Made by a program: the position numbers and the translations under genes
Assembly: GCA_014773175.1 (NCBI GenBank)
Contig: VXCM01002780.1
Span: 91,885-155,884, forward strand
Length of the DNA: 64,000 nt
Source: Lucifuga dentata
Taxonomy: Eukaryota > Chordata > Actinopteri > Ophidiiformes > Bythitidae
Direction: 5' to 3'
In this document: piece by piece, positions 36,578 to 48,505 of the stretch
Position numbering within the stretch: the stretch's first letter is position 1
Layout: each line of letters starts with the position of its first letter
Notes under the pieces: model-generated
What the model saw: the letters and a program-made list of their open reading frames with translations, nothing else
Database searches by the model: none
Told to the model about the DNA's origin: nothing

Positions 36578-37552
36578 TTAAAGAGCTTTTTATACAGTTT
36601 TCCCATTAGTATGCAATATGAATCCACTTAAGGTCTCCCTTGCTGTAGCACCACCATCCACACAGAGTGAAAACAGGCTATTTTTAGGTATTGTTCTTCC
36701 AAAATGGGGTTCTGATTAGCCAGCTACCACATGCTCTCAAACACTCATTTACACATAATTCATGGGTGTGTTTAAAGGACCATAACTAAGATTTTGCATG
36801 TTTAAGCCCAATATACAGTATACAACCCATATACATGTTTCATACTGACAACAATTTCCAAAACATAAAAAAAAAAATTTAAGTTTTCCTGTTATTTTTC
36901 CCAAATGTTCAAAATCAAATGTTTAGGTGATACACTCACCTTAAAATTCAATATTTTACTTGATAACACTTATGCACGATTGTCTTGGTAAAATCTGTCT
37001 TCTCCTGGGACTATCTTTCCTGGTGGAGAAATACATTATCTTCCGTGCAGCTCTGTGTTGGTTAAATAAAATTACTTTGACAAAAAAAAAAAAAATAAAT
37101 AGGCATAATGTTATCTGTTATGGATTACTTACCTCAAGCAAGTTTCAAGTCAATTCAAGTTGATTTTAATAGCTTACTGGAATGAACTGAAACCAGTGGC
37201 AGGATGGAAGGTATAGGAAAAACAATTCTAATATTTACCACTCCAGTAGTATATTTTGGGAAATGGTTGTCAGTAATGTAACGTAAGGGTTTGTATATAT
37301 TGGGCTCAAACATGCATTATTGCTGGTATTGTCCTTTAACTTCTGTTACATGTTGACAACAACACGTTACAGCATTAAGGGGCCAATCAGAAATGACTTC
37401 CAGGGCAGTTCAGGACCTTTGGTTTTGTCTTTCCAGATACATTTCTGTAGGTATCAACCTCAATTTCTGGCATGCTGTTCAATACAAACCCCTGACTATA
37501 TTACACTATAAACACAAGGGAAAATAACAGAAAACATAATGCATAAGTTTAA
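36578..37552 (+). mobile_element. Family B copy split by a family A insertion
   Basis: The left part (36578-36771) matches the complete family B copy: TTAAAGAGC...TATACAG, ACAGAGTGAAAACAGG, GGGTTCTGATTAGCCAGC. The right part (37340-37552) continues it: CTGTTACATGTTG, AGGGGCCAATCAGAAATGAC, GGGAAAATAACAG, TTTAA. Between them is family A copy 6, with TTAA on both sides. Confidence 0.75.
36772..37339 (+). mobile_element. Family A copy 6, full length and nested
   Basis: TTAAAGGACCATAAC... to ...GGTATTGTCCTTTAA. Left arm: TTTTCCTGTTATTTTTCCC and GTTTAGGTGATACACTCACC. Middle: TCTTCTCCTGGGACTATC, GGTTAAATAAAATTACTTTGAC and an A tract. Right arm: GAATGAACTGAAACCAGTGGC and GGAAATGGTTGTCAGTAATG. The best reference copy of the family. 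Confidence 0.85.
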
Positions 37553-37852
37553 TGTTTGTTTCTTTTTTTTTTATAGTTGTTTATTTTTTTCTGAAACACT
37601 GAAAATAGTGATTGTAAATTGTAACTTGTGTTCATCATAAACAGCAATATTCAACAGTGTTATGCAAAGGAAAGAAAAAAATATTCATGTAATATTTTTT
37701 TAAAATATTTTTTTAAAATAATAAAAAAATTGCACTGCAAATGCTAATTTAGAATTTGATTTCCACTTCGATTTTTCTACGTATATTTTTCTATATTGAA
37801 AACGATGAGCCCTAGTTGTACCTAGTTGTACGTAACTGTGCAAAGTATTCCA

Positions 37853-37853
<1 letters not shown>

Positions 37854-37908
<55 letters not shown>
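37854..37908. repeat. (CA)n microsatellite
   Basis: Pure CA alternation followed by AAG units. Confidence 0.95.
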
Positions 37909-37912
<4 letters not shown>

Positions 37913-38091
37913 AAGAAGAAGAAGAAAAAAGTCATTATCAGAGTCATACAGGAATATAGAAAAGTTAGAAACATCAGTTTTTCCATTGACAGCTGCTTCA
38001 ACAGTCCATATTGTAGAGCAACCATGAGACATGATGGAAAGAAAAAAACATCTCATTTGGTTTCCAGACATATTCACACTAAAATCTTCAT

Positions 38092-38205
38092 CTTAACAAG
38101 CCGAGGACACACAGACAACACACTGACCTGACAGTTTCAGAAATCCTCCATCTGGGAGAAGAAAAATCTGTCAGGTCAGTGTGTGCGTTTTCTTCGCTTG
38201 TTAGG
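38092..38205. other. Long imperfect hairpin
   Basis: Left arm 38092-38134 and right arm 38168-38205 are inverted copies: the inner 17 bases pair fully (CACACTGACCTGACAG with CTGTCAGGTCAGTGTG) and the outer part pairs with mismatches (CTTAACAAGC with GCTTGTTAGG). The loop is about 33 bases. It could be a foldback element relic or a transcribed hairpin. Confidence 0.6.
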
Positions 38206-40195
38206 AAGGAATAAATATCCATCAGAAGACAGGCTGCGTTTATGCATAAGAAATAAGTCCTGCTTGTTTTCTACTGCAGGTGACGGATATAGCACTACTC
38301 TTACCACTTTCTTACCCACACAGGGACACCTGAGTGAGTGAAGTTTATACTCAATATTTATATTTTTCATCTTTTGTAACTTGCAATTTTTAGAAGGAAA
38401 ACACACATAACAGCAGCAGAAAAAACAAAACAAAACAAAACAAAACAGAAAATCAGTTCATTACTGACAAAAAGAAATCTGGTTTAAGAAAGATACCATG
38501 CTGTCATGATGCTGATGGTCCATTACCTCAGTTTTTTTTTTTTTTTTTTTTTTTNTTTTTTTTTTTTTTTTTGACAATGATATTTTTATGTGTAAAAGAC
38601 TACAAATGACCAAAAAAAGTTTTTAAGAAATCAACTGCCATAACCTTTAATTAGACCTTTAATTTGTGTTTCCTCCACTTATTTCTGACTTCTCAACACT
38701 GGATAAAAAGAGAGGAGTTGGAGTACAGTTAGATTTTTATTGCCAGTAATGACGCTAAAATACATTTATAGAGTATCACATTTATGATAGACCAAACGAT
38801 CATTAGATGGCAGCACATTCAAGATACTTTAAGGTGTTTTGATATCTACATGGTTTAATCTGGTTAAATCAGGACGCGGGTAGGAGTAGACTAAAACAAC
38901 CAAACCAAGACCTTTTGAGGAATTGGTCTCAGTCTAGCAACAAATTCTGGACTACTTTCTTTGTAGTGTGAACACGGTTCAAACAAGTTCTGAACCAATT
39001 ACAGATTAATTAGTTATTGTGTGTGTGAGTGTGTGTGTGTGTGTGTATGTTATCAGTTATGACTTGTTATGACAAATTGGGTTACACTAACCCACCATAC
39101 TGTTCCGTATTTAACTTTCCTAAATCTGGTCAGCCTAATGTTATAATAGATATGCTGGCACAGTAAACTGTTTCCTCTTCTGATGTTGACCCCAAACATT
39201 TCTATCCAATGAGCAGACTGAGTGCTTTCAAAAAGGTTTTGCTGACATATTTTCAATTGACTGATTTTTTCTGTATGAAAGCAAACCAAACAAAGCCTAA
39301 ATTAAACAAAAACTACAGCTCATTCATTGATTTTTAAGCTAAGCAAACAGACTACAGGCTTAAAAACAACCTTAAACAGCCTGCAGACTGGAAGAGTCAT
39401 TTATACTTTGACTGAAGGCTTAAATAAACCAGTTCTGTATGGCCCATTTTTGCTTTCTGGAGTGAAGTTTTATGCTGGCCAGTACTAAGTTTAAACTTCC
39501 TGGTGAGGCGTGATGACAAAAGAACCCTTCAGAAAGTTGCTGAGTAAGACATTAATGCAGCTGCTATAAGTGTGAAAGTCTGACAAGGACATGGACATTT
39601 CTTCTCTCCCGTTGTCAAAAGTCCTGCAGAGTTTCCTAGGTGTCCTAGTCTCTAAAAAAAAAAACCAAAAGAAAAACCAAAAAAAAAAAAAAAAAANAAA
39701 AAAAAAAAAAAAAACCATGCAATTCTTGTACATCATCATCAACATGATGATCTATGATGAAAATAATTAAACATTAGGCTGGAGTGTCATTTGAAAAGCA
39801 CAATTCAACCACCTTTACCAAAAGCATTAATCTCATTTTACATTTTGCAAATGTTTGCAAATGTTAATACTGAAGCAATATTCTTCACTCTACTCTCAGG
39901 TCAAATGTTAAAGAACATACTGTATGAAGAGATTGCTTAACTTTATCATTTGGTGTCATCTTTAGAATTTATATTGTTCCTGTTACAAAGAGCAGCCAGA
40001 TTACTTTTTCCATGAGGTTTATTTCTACAGGATAATCGACCTTTTGTATCCACATGATCTTTACACTGAATTCAGTAATTGGAAAAAATGAGAAGATTAT
40101 TTCTGGGTGTGTGCGTCCAGTAGAGAGATACTGTAGGTTGATTTAGCTCAGCTTAGCTCAAAGAACTGTAAATCGGGGAACAGTGTCTAGTTACT

Positions 40196-40450
40196 TTAAA
40201 AGTATGTATTTTGATAGTCTTCTGTTAAGGGTACTTAGATGTTTATTCCCTTACATAAAATGTATTGTTTTGTATTATATTTGTGACCATACAACATACA
40301 AACCAAACTTGGCAGATTTGTTCATCGTTCATACAGTACTACCAAAACACAAATTACACTGCTCAGCCTGATGGTGGCGCTGTAATGACCATTTATCATT
40401 TTGCCCTATAACTTGGGAACCGAACATCGTACAGTCAAAATTATGTTTTT
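40196..40450. repeat. Probable old fish repeat with GATGGTGGCGCTGTAATG
   Basis: CAGCCTGATGGTGGCGCTGTAATG and CCTATAACTTGGGAACC resemble a dispersed fish sequence with GATGGTGGCGCTATA followed by CTATAACT. From memory; weak. Confidence 0.35.
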
Positions 40451-40489
40451 ACTAGATTCCTTGAAACTACATACATTCATCTGTCCATA

Positions 40490-40640
40490 TTGCTCCATAT
40501 ATTCCCAAGCAGTACTCCCAAGCAGTAATACTGGTATTCCCAAGTGGTATTCCCAAGCAAGAATACCAGTATTCCCAAAAAGGTAATACCAGTATTGCCA
40601 AGCGGTTCCCAAATGGGAATACTGGTATTCCCAAGCAGGG
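40490..40640. repeat. Degenerate minisatellite of ATTCCCAAG / AATACCAGT words
   Basis: TATTCCCAAG recurs about six times, alternating with GTAATACC/AATACTGG in both orientations, so the array is also partly self-complementary. Confidence 0.65.
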
Positions 40641-40740
40641 AAGGCCACTCCCCTTTCCAATATTTTGAATATTGGCCAAATCCATTTATAGGAAAGAATG
40701 CTCAGAGATTATACAGGTAAACATGAAGTCAAATGATGCC

Positions 40741-40880
40741 ACACACACACACACACACACACACACATGGGCCAGGCAGACAGGCCTGGCCCATGTGTGT
40801 GTGTGTGTGGACNACACACACACACACACACACATGGGCCAGGCAGACAGGCCTGGCCCATGTGTGTGTGTGTGTGGACA
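40741..40880. repeat. CA-hairpin-TG palindrome, duplicated at an N
   Basis: (CA)n, then ATGGGCCAGG-CAGACAGG-CCTGGCCCAT, then (TG)n forms a palindrome. The unit appears twice around N at 40813, probably an unmerged assembly overlap. Confidence 0.7.
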
Positions 40881-42175
40881 ACACCTTATATTACCCTTAT
40901 TGAAGTGGATGAAGGGCGCTTGTAGTTGGTGGGGAGCTTGACATATTACTAACATCTACTGTAAGACATTTTGAAGCTAAACTGAGATTGTGCAGCTCTG
41001 TTTCCACTTTCAGATTTGCTACATGACTCAAGAGTTTCCTACAGTAATGAAATGATTCACAGACAGCAACCATATGCATCTATCTGCATATATATATAAT
41101 GTTTAAAGAACACTTATTGAGTGAATTTTACTTAACCCATTGACAAATTTTCAGCTACTATAATAAATGTAGCTAAATTACACAACATATTGCTTGTTTC
41201 TGTGAAGAGATTTTTTTTTTTTTTTTTTTTTTTTGCAGTGAGGTTTGTTACAGGAAACTAACTTTTGCTTCAACATCTGTTTTTATTAACTTTGTTTAGA
41301 GAAGACCTCAATAAATAAAGAATGCTCTTACCATTATTAGCATCATTCTAAGTTCATTCTTGTCTGTTTCATCTCCTTTGAACGACAACACAAAAAGCGT
41401 TCCGTGGGAAAATGCACAACCTCAATGCTGTGCAGTTAATTTAATTCCATAAATATATGTTTGACTTTGCTCTCAGTCACCACGTTTATTCTGCCTGTGT
41501 TCTCCGTGACCCTGTTTCCATGCAGAATAACAAACCACACATTTCACTTTCTACATCATTACTGGTCTGCAAATTATCGTCTATTTTTACACGTGCTGTT
41601 GCCAGGCTTCACGCTCAGCAAAAGCTCAGCGTTTAATGTGTGTTTGAGAAATGTCGGCACCAAAAGGCTCTGCTGCAGGTTAAAGTTCAACTCCAGAATC
41701 ACTTCACATGTCTTGATTTTTACAGTACAACTACAATAAATGCACACTGGTTGGACACAGTTTCAACAAATGTTCAGACTGTGATGACAAAACTGAAGAG
41801 GATGTGCTCATAAATGGCAGCCATCCATACTTTGTTCTGTTGTTTACGACATCCAACACCAGTTGCAGTTATTGCCAATGAAGGTGACAACAGTGCTGTG
41901 GTCTAAATAGCTGACACAAACAACAAAACAGGATAATTTTATGCACAGGTTTACAACAATTATACAGTCATAAATTTGTTACACATACTATAAAAGTAAT
42001 CAACACGATTCTTATCTAGAGGAGGTCAGTTAGCTATGCTGTTTTTTTTTTCTTTTTAATATAAATAATCAGCAAAGGTCCATTTAGACAGTAATTGGAT
42101 TTGCAGGAGCAGTGAAATTAATAAAGATACTCACGCCTAGTAAAGAGAGATAGTAATCTGAGGTGTGTGTTCATA

Positions 42176-42238
<63 letters not shown>

Positions 42239-42663
42239 GACTGCACATCTTAAATGATTTTATAATGGCAATTCTGTCTTGGTGTGTGATATCTTAAGTA
42301 GAGAAGGAAAATTAAAATTCATATAGATATGGTAATATTGTGCTGTATCATCAATTGGATTTGGAAGTCATTTGTGCGTGTTTATGAGTGGAGGAGGATG
42401 TCAGTGGGTGGGATGTGGAGAATAAGTCATTTCTTATTGTCATACTCATTTTATCCAATCTATTCTGTTTAAATGCCTCAGCCTTAACCTTATCTGTAAC
42501 GGAGTTCATGAATTTATTACCTTAATATAATTTTTGTAATGTGAAAAGGGTTGAGTCTATAGATGTTGGCAAATTGGCTTTGTGGACCAAAAGGCTTGAC
42601 ATAGTTACAGACTGTACGGATCTGAGAAAACTGGTGTTGTATATTCAAGATGTTATTGTGTGC
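40881..42663. other. Unique stretch, no gene seen
   Basis: Poly-T at 41211-41234. A 92-codon frame at 41461-41739 shows no known domain. A GT/GA microsatellite near 42177-42240 is listed separately. Confidence 0.4.
42177..42240. repeat. (GT)n(GA)n compound microsatellite
   Basis: GT alternation to 42199, then GA alternation with one C. Confidence 0.95.
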
Positions 42664-43092
42664 TTAAAGGACCATACTGACGATTTTACTTGTTTAAGCC
42701 AAATAAATAAATTAATTTCCAAAACATTAAACCATATTTTAGTTTTACTTTTTTTTTTTTGCCAAATCCCTTAATCTTTCAAAATCAAATGTTCAGATGA
42801 TACATCCACCTTAAAATTCAATGTTTCGCCTGTGAACACATGTCCAAATGTATGTAAAAAGGATGGTTGTTTATAATTTCTCAGTAAAAGCTGTCTTCTC
42901 CTGGAGGAGGCATACATTGTCTTCCATGCATCTCCGTGTTGGACTGGTTAAATAAAGTTTTACTATTGAAGATTTTATTAGCATACTGGAATGCTGAAAT
43001 TAATGGCAGTCTGGAAGGTAATGTAACATAACATGTATGCAGGTTATATATATTGAGCTCAAACATGCAAAATCACAGGTGTTGTCCTTTAA
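42664..43092 (+). mobile_element. Family A copy 7, internally deleted
   Basis: TTAAAGGACCATACTGACG to GTTGTCCTTTAA. Both ends and the TCTTCTCCTGGAGGAGG block are present, but the right arm is shortened (AATGCTGAAATTAATGGCAG runs directly into TAATGTAACATAAC), giving 429 bp instead of about 570. Confidence 0.75.
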
Positions 43093-44931
43093 TCAGTTGA
43101 ATTGGACTCAAGTATATTTTCTCCCTTACTTCAATTAATTTGGGCAGGTGTGGCCCACAGCAACAACCACACTAGGACTCTTTTGAGGAAGTGGTCGCAC
43201 TCCAATCACAGATGAAAGTTCAATTTTGGCATGAACAAGATTATCCAAATAAATTCTGATGCAAATATGAGATGATCTACTGATCTGTTGAACTTTTCAA
43301 CAAAGCGGGTGAGCAGCGCATGGTTATGTTAAGTAAACCACATTGATTAGCTAACATGTCTTCAGATGAACGTGCTGAAGGTTGGCGTGGGGTTGTATGT
43401 GCTCAATACGATCTCCATTCTTCCTGTCCTAAAGGCACCACGATTTTATCACATAATATGAAGCAATATGTGGTTTATTCAAATTCAACATTCTGCTGCC
43501 AAAGTTTTATTTGGTACATGATGACTATGACATGACCTGGAATGTATCCCAATGTCGTTATTCCAGTTAGTGGCATACAATAATTTCTCTCTTTTTTGGA
43601 TTTACTGGTTCCTGTACCCAGACATTTTTGACCAATGAGAGGAGCCATTGTTCTCACATGACTTTAGTTAATATATTTTAGTTTGCTTGAGTTTCTTTTT
43701 TTTTTTTTTTTTTTTTCCTTATGTGTAAAACCAAACTGTATGATGGCGTATTAGGGCCATATAAGATGAAAAAATAAATAAATAAATAAAAAATGAGGGA
43801 AGTATTATTTTGAATTTTATTCAAGTTTGTGAGTTTTAAAATGGGCAAATATGTGAGTTTTTAAACTCAGAAAAATAATAAGGGGGAATAGGAACCACTT
43901 CATGTTGTAACTATGCCTGCAGTACGTGACCTTATTAAATTATACTTTTCCATCGGATTTAGAAATAAAGAAATACTTAGGCAAAATCATCGAATTATCA
44001 TAAGCATACAGACTTTGAAAACTCGTAAATTTGCAAGTTTCAAAACTCAAAATAATGCCCCCTTGTTTTTTTTTTTCATCTTATGCTAATACGCTGTCGT
44101 AGAACTGAACCAAGAGTTAATGCAATCAAAGCAACAATCCATTCTCTGATTTAAGCCATAGTAAACGGAGCACAGATTTACTGCACACCGTGACCACATG
44201 AACACTAATCCTGGTCTCTTGTACTTCTAATTTAAATCACTGCACAGAACCTCATCATTTAAGGTTGTACCTGCCAACTTGGTAATAATACAACAAATTC
44301 ACTGTTTCAGTCACTGTCCTTTAGCATTAGTGGAATATAATGGAAATGGAAATGAATATGGTTTCAAAAATAAACCTTGTGTGTCTTACACAGGCCTGCT
44401 GTAGCTTAAATTTCTGGACTGACACAACAGTTAAGAGAGTCTGAATAAAGCAGTGTCTTTGTCAGTGTTTTACAGAAGACTTGAAAATGTTCAATAGTGA
44501 ATCATTTATGTTTTTTTTTTGTTTAATCTGCTGAAGACAGATTCCAGATTCAGCAATTCTTCTGNATTCTGAACAGGCATATTTTGATCTTTCATACTTA
44601 TCCCTCAGTTTTGTAATGAATTTGTGACTGCAGAGGGCATTGACTAATGCAGTAACTAGCTGCTCAGGCTAAGTGCCTAAGGCTGAGGTCAAAGTTCAAA
44701 ACATTACATCACCTGATGCACCAGCCCTACAAGTGTGACTCTAATGCATTATTATGGAGATTATTGTGATTCTGGACATTTAGCATGATGTAGCAATTTA
44801 AACAATGTCATGCAGCTCACACCTGTAGCATAAATATTAACCAATAAATCACAATTTAAAAAAAAAACTGTGCAGCAATAAGACAGATAGTCACACCTTT
44901 TTCTACTCATACTATCTTAACTATTCCCTTA
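43093..44931. other. Unique AT-rich stretch, no gene seen
   Basis: Poly-T at 43697-43716; single N at 44565 in non-repetitive DNA. No repeat or exon recognised with confidence. Confidence 0.4.
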
Positions 44932-45605
44932 TTAAAGGACCATACCAATGGTTTTGCATGTTTCAGTCCAATAAATCCAGTAAGTCCACATTTTTACAAA
45001 TGAACTGTCTGCATTTAAGATCCAAATGGGGCTGATAAGCACTTCAGTTTCCACAGGGAAACAGGGTTTTTTGATGAAACCATATCATTGTCTCCATATG
45101 CTACGTTACTACCAACCAGGTTCCAAAGCATGCTACTGGAACAATACTTTTTGACTTGTTTTTCCTACCTTTCAGGTAGCTATTGATTCCAGTTCATTCC
45201 AGTATGCTACCAAAAATAAATTTGTAGAGACTTGAAACATGAGACAGGTAATCCATCACAGTGAACCACACATTTTTTTGTTTTTTGTCTGTTTGTTTTT
45301 TTCCAAAGTCACTTAATTTTTGCATTTTAATGCAATTGAATGTGCGGAGTGATCAGAGAATTCTCCAAGGAATAGTCCCAGGTGAAAAAATGGCTTTTAC
45401 CAGAGAAATTAAAACAACCATGCTGACAAAACATTTCATTTGAAGGTGGGTGTATCACCTGAATGTTTGATTTCTGAAAGATTAGGGAATTTGGCAAGAC
45501 AAGATAAAATGAAAATACAGTTTTATGCGTTGGAAAATGGTTGGTAGAAACTTAATGGGTATGCAGGTAGTATTTACTGGGCTCAAACATGCAAAACCAC
45601 CTTTA
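44932..45605 (-). mobile_element. Family A copy 8, with extra sequence in the left end
   Basis: TTAAAGGACCATACCAATGG at the left; about 110 bp of foreign text interrupts the terminal repeat at 44982-45090, then GCTACGTTACTACCAACC resumes it. Middle: AATAGTCCCAGG and GCTTTTACCAGAGAAATTAA. Right end: GCTCAAACATGCAAAACCACCTTTAA, lacking the GGTATGGTC part. Confidence 0.7.
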
Positions 45606-45710
45606 ATTTTTTCTTTTCTTTCTTTTTTTTTTTGAAGCTACTTTTGNCAAACATGCAAAACCACCTTTAATTTTTTCTTTTCTTTCTTTTTTTTTTTGAA
45701 GCTACTTTTG
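45584..45710. other. Duplicated 63-bp contig ends around a single N
   Basis: 45584-45646 and 45648-45710 are identical around N at 45647, overlapping the end of family A copy 8. Probably an assembly artefact. Confidence 0.85.
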
Positions 45711-46607
45711 CTCTAATGTAAGTTATTACCCACAATGCTGTTTATTGTAGAGTAAGTTCAGAGTGTAAGTTCAGTGTCGCAAAGCTTAATTCTATTTAAT
45801 ATTCCCGTAGCACAGTGAGGCTTAAAGACTAAATAGACCACTGAATAATGAACCACAATAACAGGTAATTTTTTAAGGTTGTGATCAAATTGCTTATATT
45901 CCCAGCATTCCCCTTAGCCTAAAGTTGTTCTACTTAAAAAAAATAATTTGTTCCTGCAGTTCCTGCTTGTTCATCTGCACATAGTCCAATTTGATGCAGT
46001 GGGCTCTCTGTCATAAAGGTTAATAAATCAAATTTGGTTTGTTTACTCTCATTTACAGGCGCCAGTGACTTCAAGAATTGGTTTAACACTTGATGCATTG
46101 ACCTTGGGAAATATCAGCATTCAATTCTGGATCCGTGGTTTAAAAGCTGCTGTTTCTGACACTGTGGTCTTCACTTTGCCAGGGAGGCATATTAGGAAAG
46201 CTGGAAACTCATCGTGTTCCACCAATAATGAATTTGGTCTTGGCAGCAAGGCTCATTCGCTTTCTGTGCCCATTCACTGATCTTACTTCACTTTTCAGAA
46301 CACCTTGCCAGTTCCTCCAGGGGATATGTTTCCTCCACTAGCAATTTCCTGCTTTATAAGTTGTTACTCTGCTCCACACAGCTTTGCCTGTCCTAATAAT
46401 AACCCAATATATAAGCTCCACTTATGTTTTTTTTTCTTTCTTTCTAAATTGCCTCTTTAACAAGTTATTTCTGTCACATTGCAAGAGCTAGTCCACAGTT
46501 TTTGTTTTGAGCCATACATACAATCTGTTATGACTTCACTGTTACTTCTGTGAAGCTTTTCTTATACTACTACTACTACTACTACTACTATTACTACTAC
46601 TACTTAC

Positions 46608-46639
<32 letters not shown>

Positions 46640-46743
46640 ATGAATAAAACCTTATTTTGAAGCAAGGAGTGTGTTTTTGGCAATATTGGCATTTCTTATG
46701 GACAAGATAGTGGAGAGACAGACAGGAAATGTGGGCATAGATA
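45711..46743. other. Unique stretch with one acceptor-like site
   Basis: TTTACTCTCATTTACAG precedes a 75-codon open frame from 46060, but I see no good donor and no known protein, so I do not call an exon. Confidence 0.3.
46565..46638. repeat. (TAC)n followed by (AAT)n microsatellite
   Basis: About 12 TAC units, one TAT, then ten AAT units. Confidence 0.95.
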
Positions 46744-46898
46744 AATGAACTGAAACCAATGGCAGTCAGGAATGTAGGAAAGAAATTCTGAAACTTACTG
46801 CTAAAGTATATTTTGGGAAATGGTTGTGAGTAATGTAACGTGTATATGGATTGTAATACTAGTCTCAAGCATGCATGATCACCAGTACAATCCTTTAA
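46744..46898 (+). mobile_element. Family A copy 9, right arm only
   Basis: AATGAACTGAAACCAATGGC, GGAAATGGTTGTGAGTAATG, then ATCACCAGTACAATCCTTTAA. Confidence 0.7.
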
Positions 46899-47933
46899 CA
46901 GTCTGACCAGAAGCATGAGACCCTCCTAATACTAGTTCAGCCCTTTGCTTGGGGGTGGGTGGGGAGGGGCTTTGAGTAAGGGCTAAATGGAATATTAGCT
47001 GAATATTCTTGGGTTGCCCAGATGTAAGATTCATACTTCGTTAATGGCCAAAGCTGAAATGTAGACAGCTTCAGCCTGTAGTCATATTCAGTTTGGACTT
47101 TGTGTCTTTGTACTACATTTAAACATGTAGCTACATTTTTAACAGGTTTCTCTACCAATGTCTCAATTACATCTCATGGGTCTTTTCTCTGGTGCTTTGC
47201 CTTTTACAAAAACATCCTTGTTGCTGTGCATGGTTTAATTTTTTTTATTTATTTATTTATTTATTTATTTATTTTGTGGTACTCTAAAAATCCCCAAAGG
47301 AGAAATGCTTGTACACTCAGTGTCACGGGATTCAGTTATTTCTCAAGGACACTCCAGTAGTCACAGAGATTTCACTTTCACATTGAAGGACGATCACTCT
47401 GCTAAACACACAGTCATGCTGCACTACTTTCACCCTCAAACTATTTTGTTTCTCATTTGTTTGGTGAGTCTTTTGGGACAGAGTGCTGCTGTAGTCATTG
47501 TTGTCAAATTATCGATATATATTCCATAACTTGCTGATGGAAAACTGACACTTGTGCTTTTCCCCTCAGTTCATTTTGATGCCTTCAGACTTCCATCACA
47601 AAGGGGATTCTGCAGCATTCTGTCAATTTCTAGTGACTACAGTAGTGAATTAAAATGTAGCTAGAGGCTTTGTACCAAAGGCAGCATCTTCATCGTCTTT
47701 CACGCTAAAGAATATCTGCCCTCCCTAACTGAGGTATCTTGGCCAAGAGTCAATTGTATTCTCTCCTGCTGTTCTTCAAAGTGGGATTAATTGCTTCTTC
47801 TTTGCATCATTTATTATTTTCCAGAAAAAACCTCAAGATGGGCATTTAGTGTTCTTTTGTGTACCCTACTGGGAATACTCTTGTGCTCAACTAATACGTT
47901 ATGCACAACTTTTCTTGTTGGTGGGCCATTATA
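46899..47933. other. Unique stretch, no gene seen
   Basis: (ATTT)n at 47245-47275; otherwise nothing recognised. Confidence 0.4.
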
Positions 47934-48449
47934 CAGTGCTTTCCACAAATAATAACTTTAGTAAATAAAAGCAAAATGGGCTTTGAAAACATGTCTTTAT
48001 GTTTATCTTCTTGATCTTTCATTCAAAATATTAACAAAAGTATAATCTTTATTTAAAATTAAGTAATTGAAATGCAAAACAAATTCCTATCACGAAACAA
48101 ATACATTTTCTCAATCAGTCAGGTGGTGTCTGATCGTAGTTTTGGAGACTTTCTGGACCCAAAACCCAACTAATGTCTGCAATTCTCCAGCTGTGACCCT
48201 TGGAGATTCTTTGGCCACTCAAACCATTATCTTCACTTTGCGAAAACTCAATGTAGGCACACCACAGGTCCTATTTCAGGCCACTGAGAAAAATATTTGT
48301 TTAATGATAAGAATTATTTTTTTTCCTTTCAATTACTTTACTTTAATTAAATGTTATATTTTTGTTAATATTTTAAATGAAAGAGTGAAACATTCACATC
48401 CCATTTTGTTGTTATTCATCAAGGTTGCCAATAATTGTTGAGGGCACTG
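47934..48449 (+). mobile_element. Tc1/mariner-like non-autonomous relic
   Basis: Left end TA-CAGTGCTTTCCACAAATAAT; right end GCCAATAATTGTTGAGGGCACTG, which reverse-complements to CAGTGCCCTCAACAATTATT, so about 25-bp inverted ends. The middle holds GGAGACTTTCTGGACCC and CTCCAGCTGTGACCCTTGG, text I know from fish Tc1-like elements. The frame over it (48067-48441) is not a transposase. Confidence 0.55.
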
Positions 48450-48454
48450 GATGG

Positions 48455-48505
48455 GGCTATATATGTTGGGCTTAAACATGCAAAACCACCGGTATTGTCC
48501 TTTAA
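48455..48505. mobile_element. Family A copy 10, terminal 50 bp only
   Basis: ATATGTTGGGCTTAAACATG then ACCACCGGTATTGTCCTTTAA. It directly abuts the Tc1-like relic. Confidence 0.65.

Larger units (their letters stand above)
37553..40195. other. Mostly unique DNA with microsatellites and two A/T joins
   Basis: Poly-T with N at 38532-38572 and A-rich tract with N at 39655-39715. At 38885-39000 there is ACCAAACCAAGACC... GTGTGAACACGGTTC text like a fish MITE. No gene recognised. Confidence 0.35.

Noticed and set aside
46060..46280. Possible exon after TTTACTCTCATTTACAG
   Set aside because: Good acceptor-like site but no convincing donor and no known protein; left as unsupported.
46542..46916. 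124-codon minus-strand frame
   Set aside because: Made of the TAC/AAT microsatellite and a family A arm.
48067..48441. 124-codon plus-strand frame as a transposase
   Set aside because: It lies in a Tc1-like relic but carries no DDE or helix-turn-helix motif; the recognisable text is in the DNA, not in this frame.
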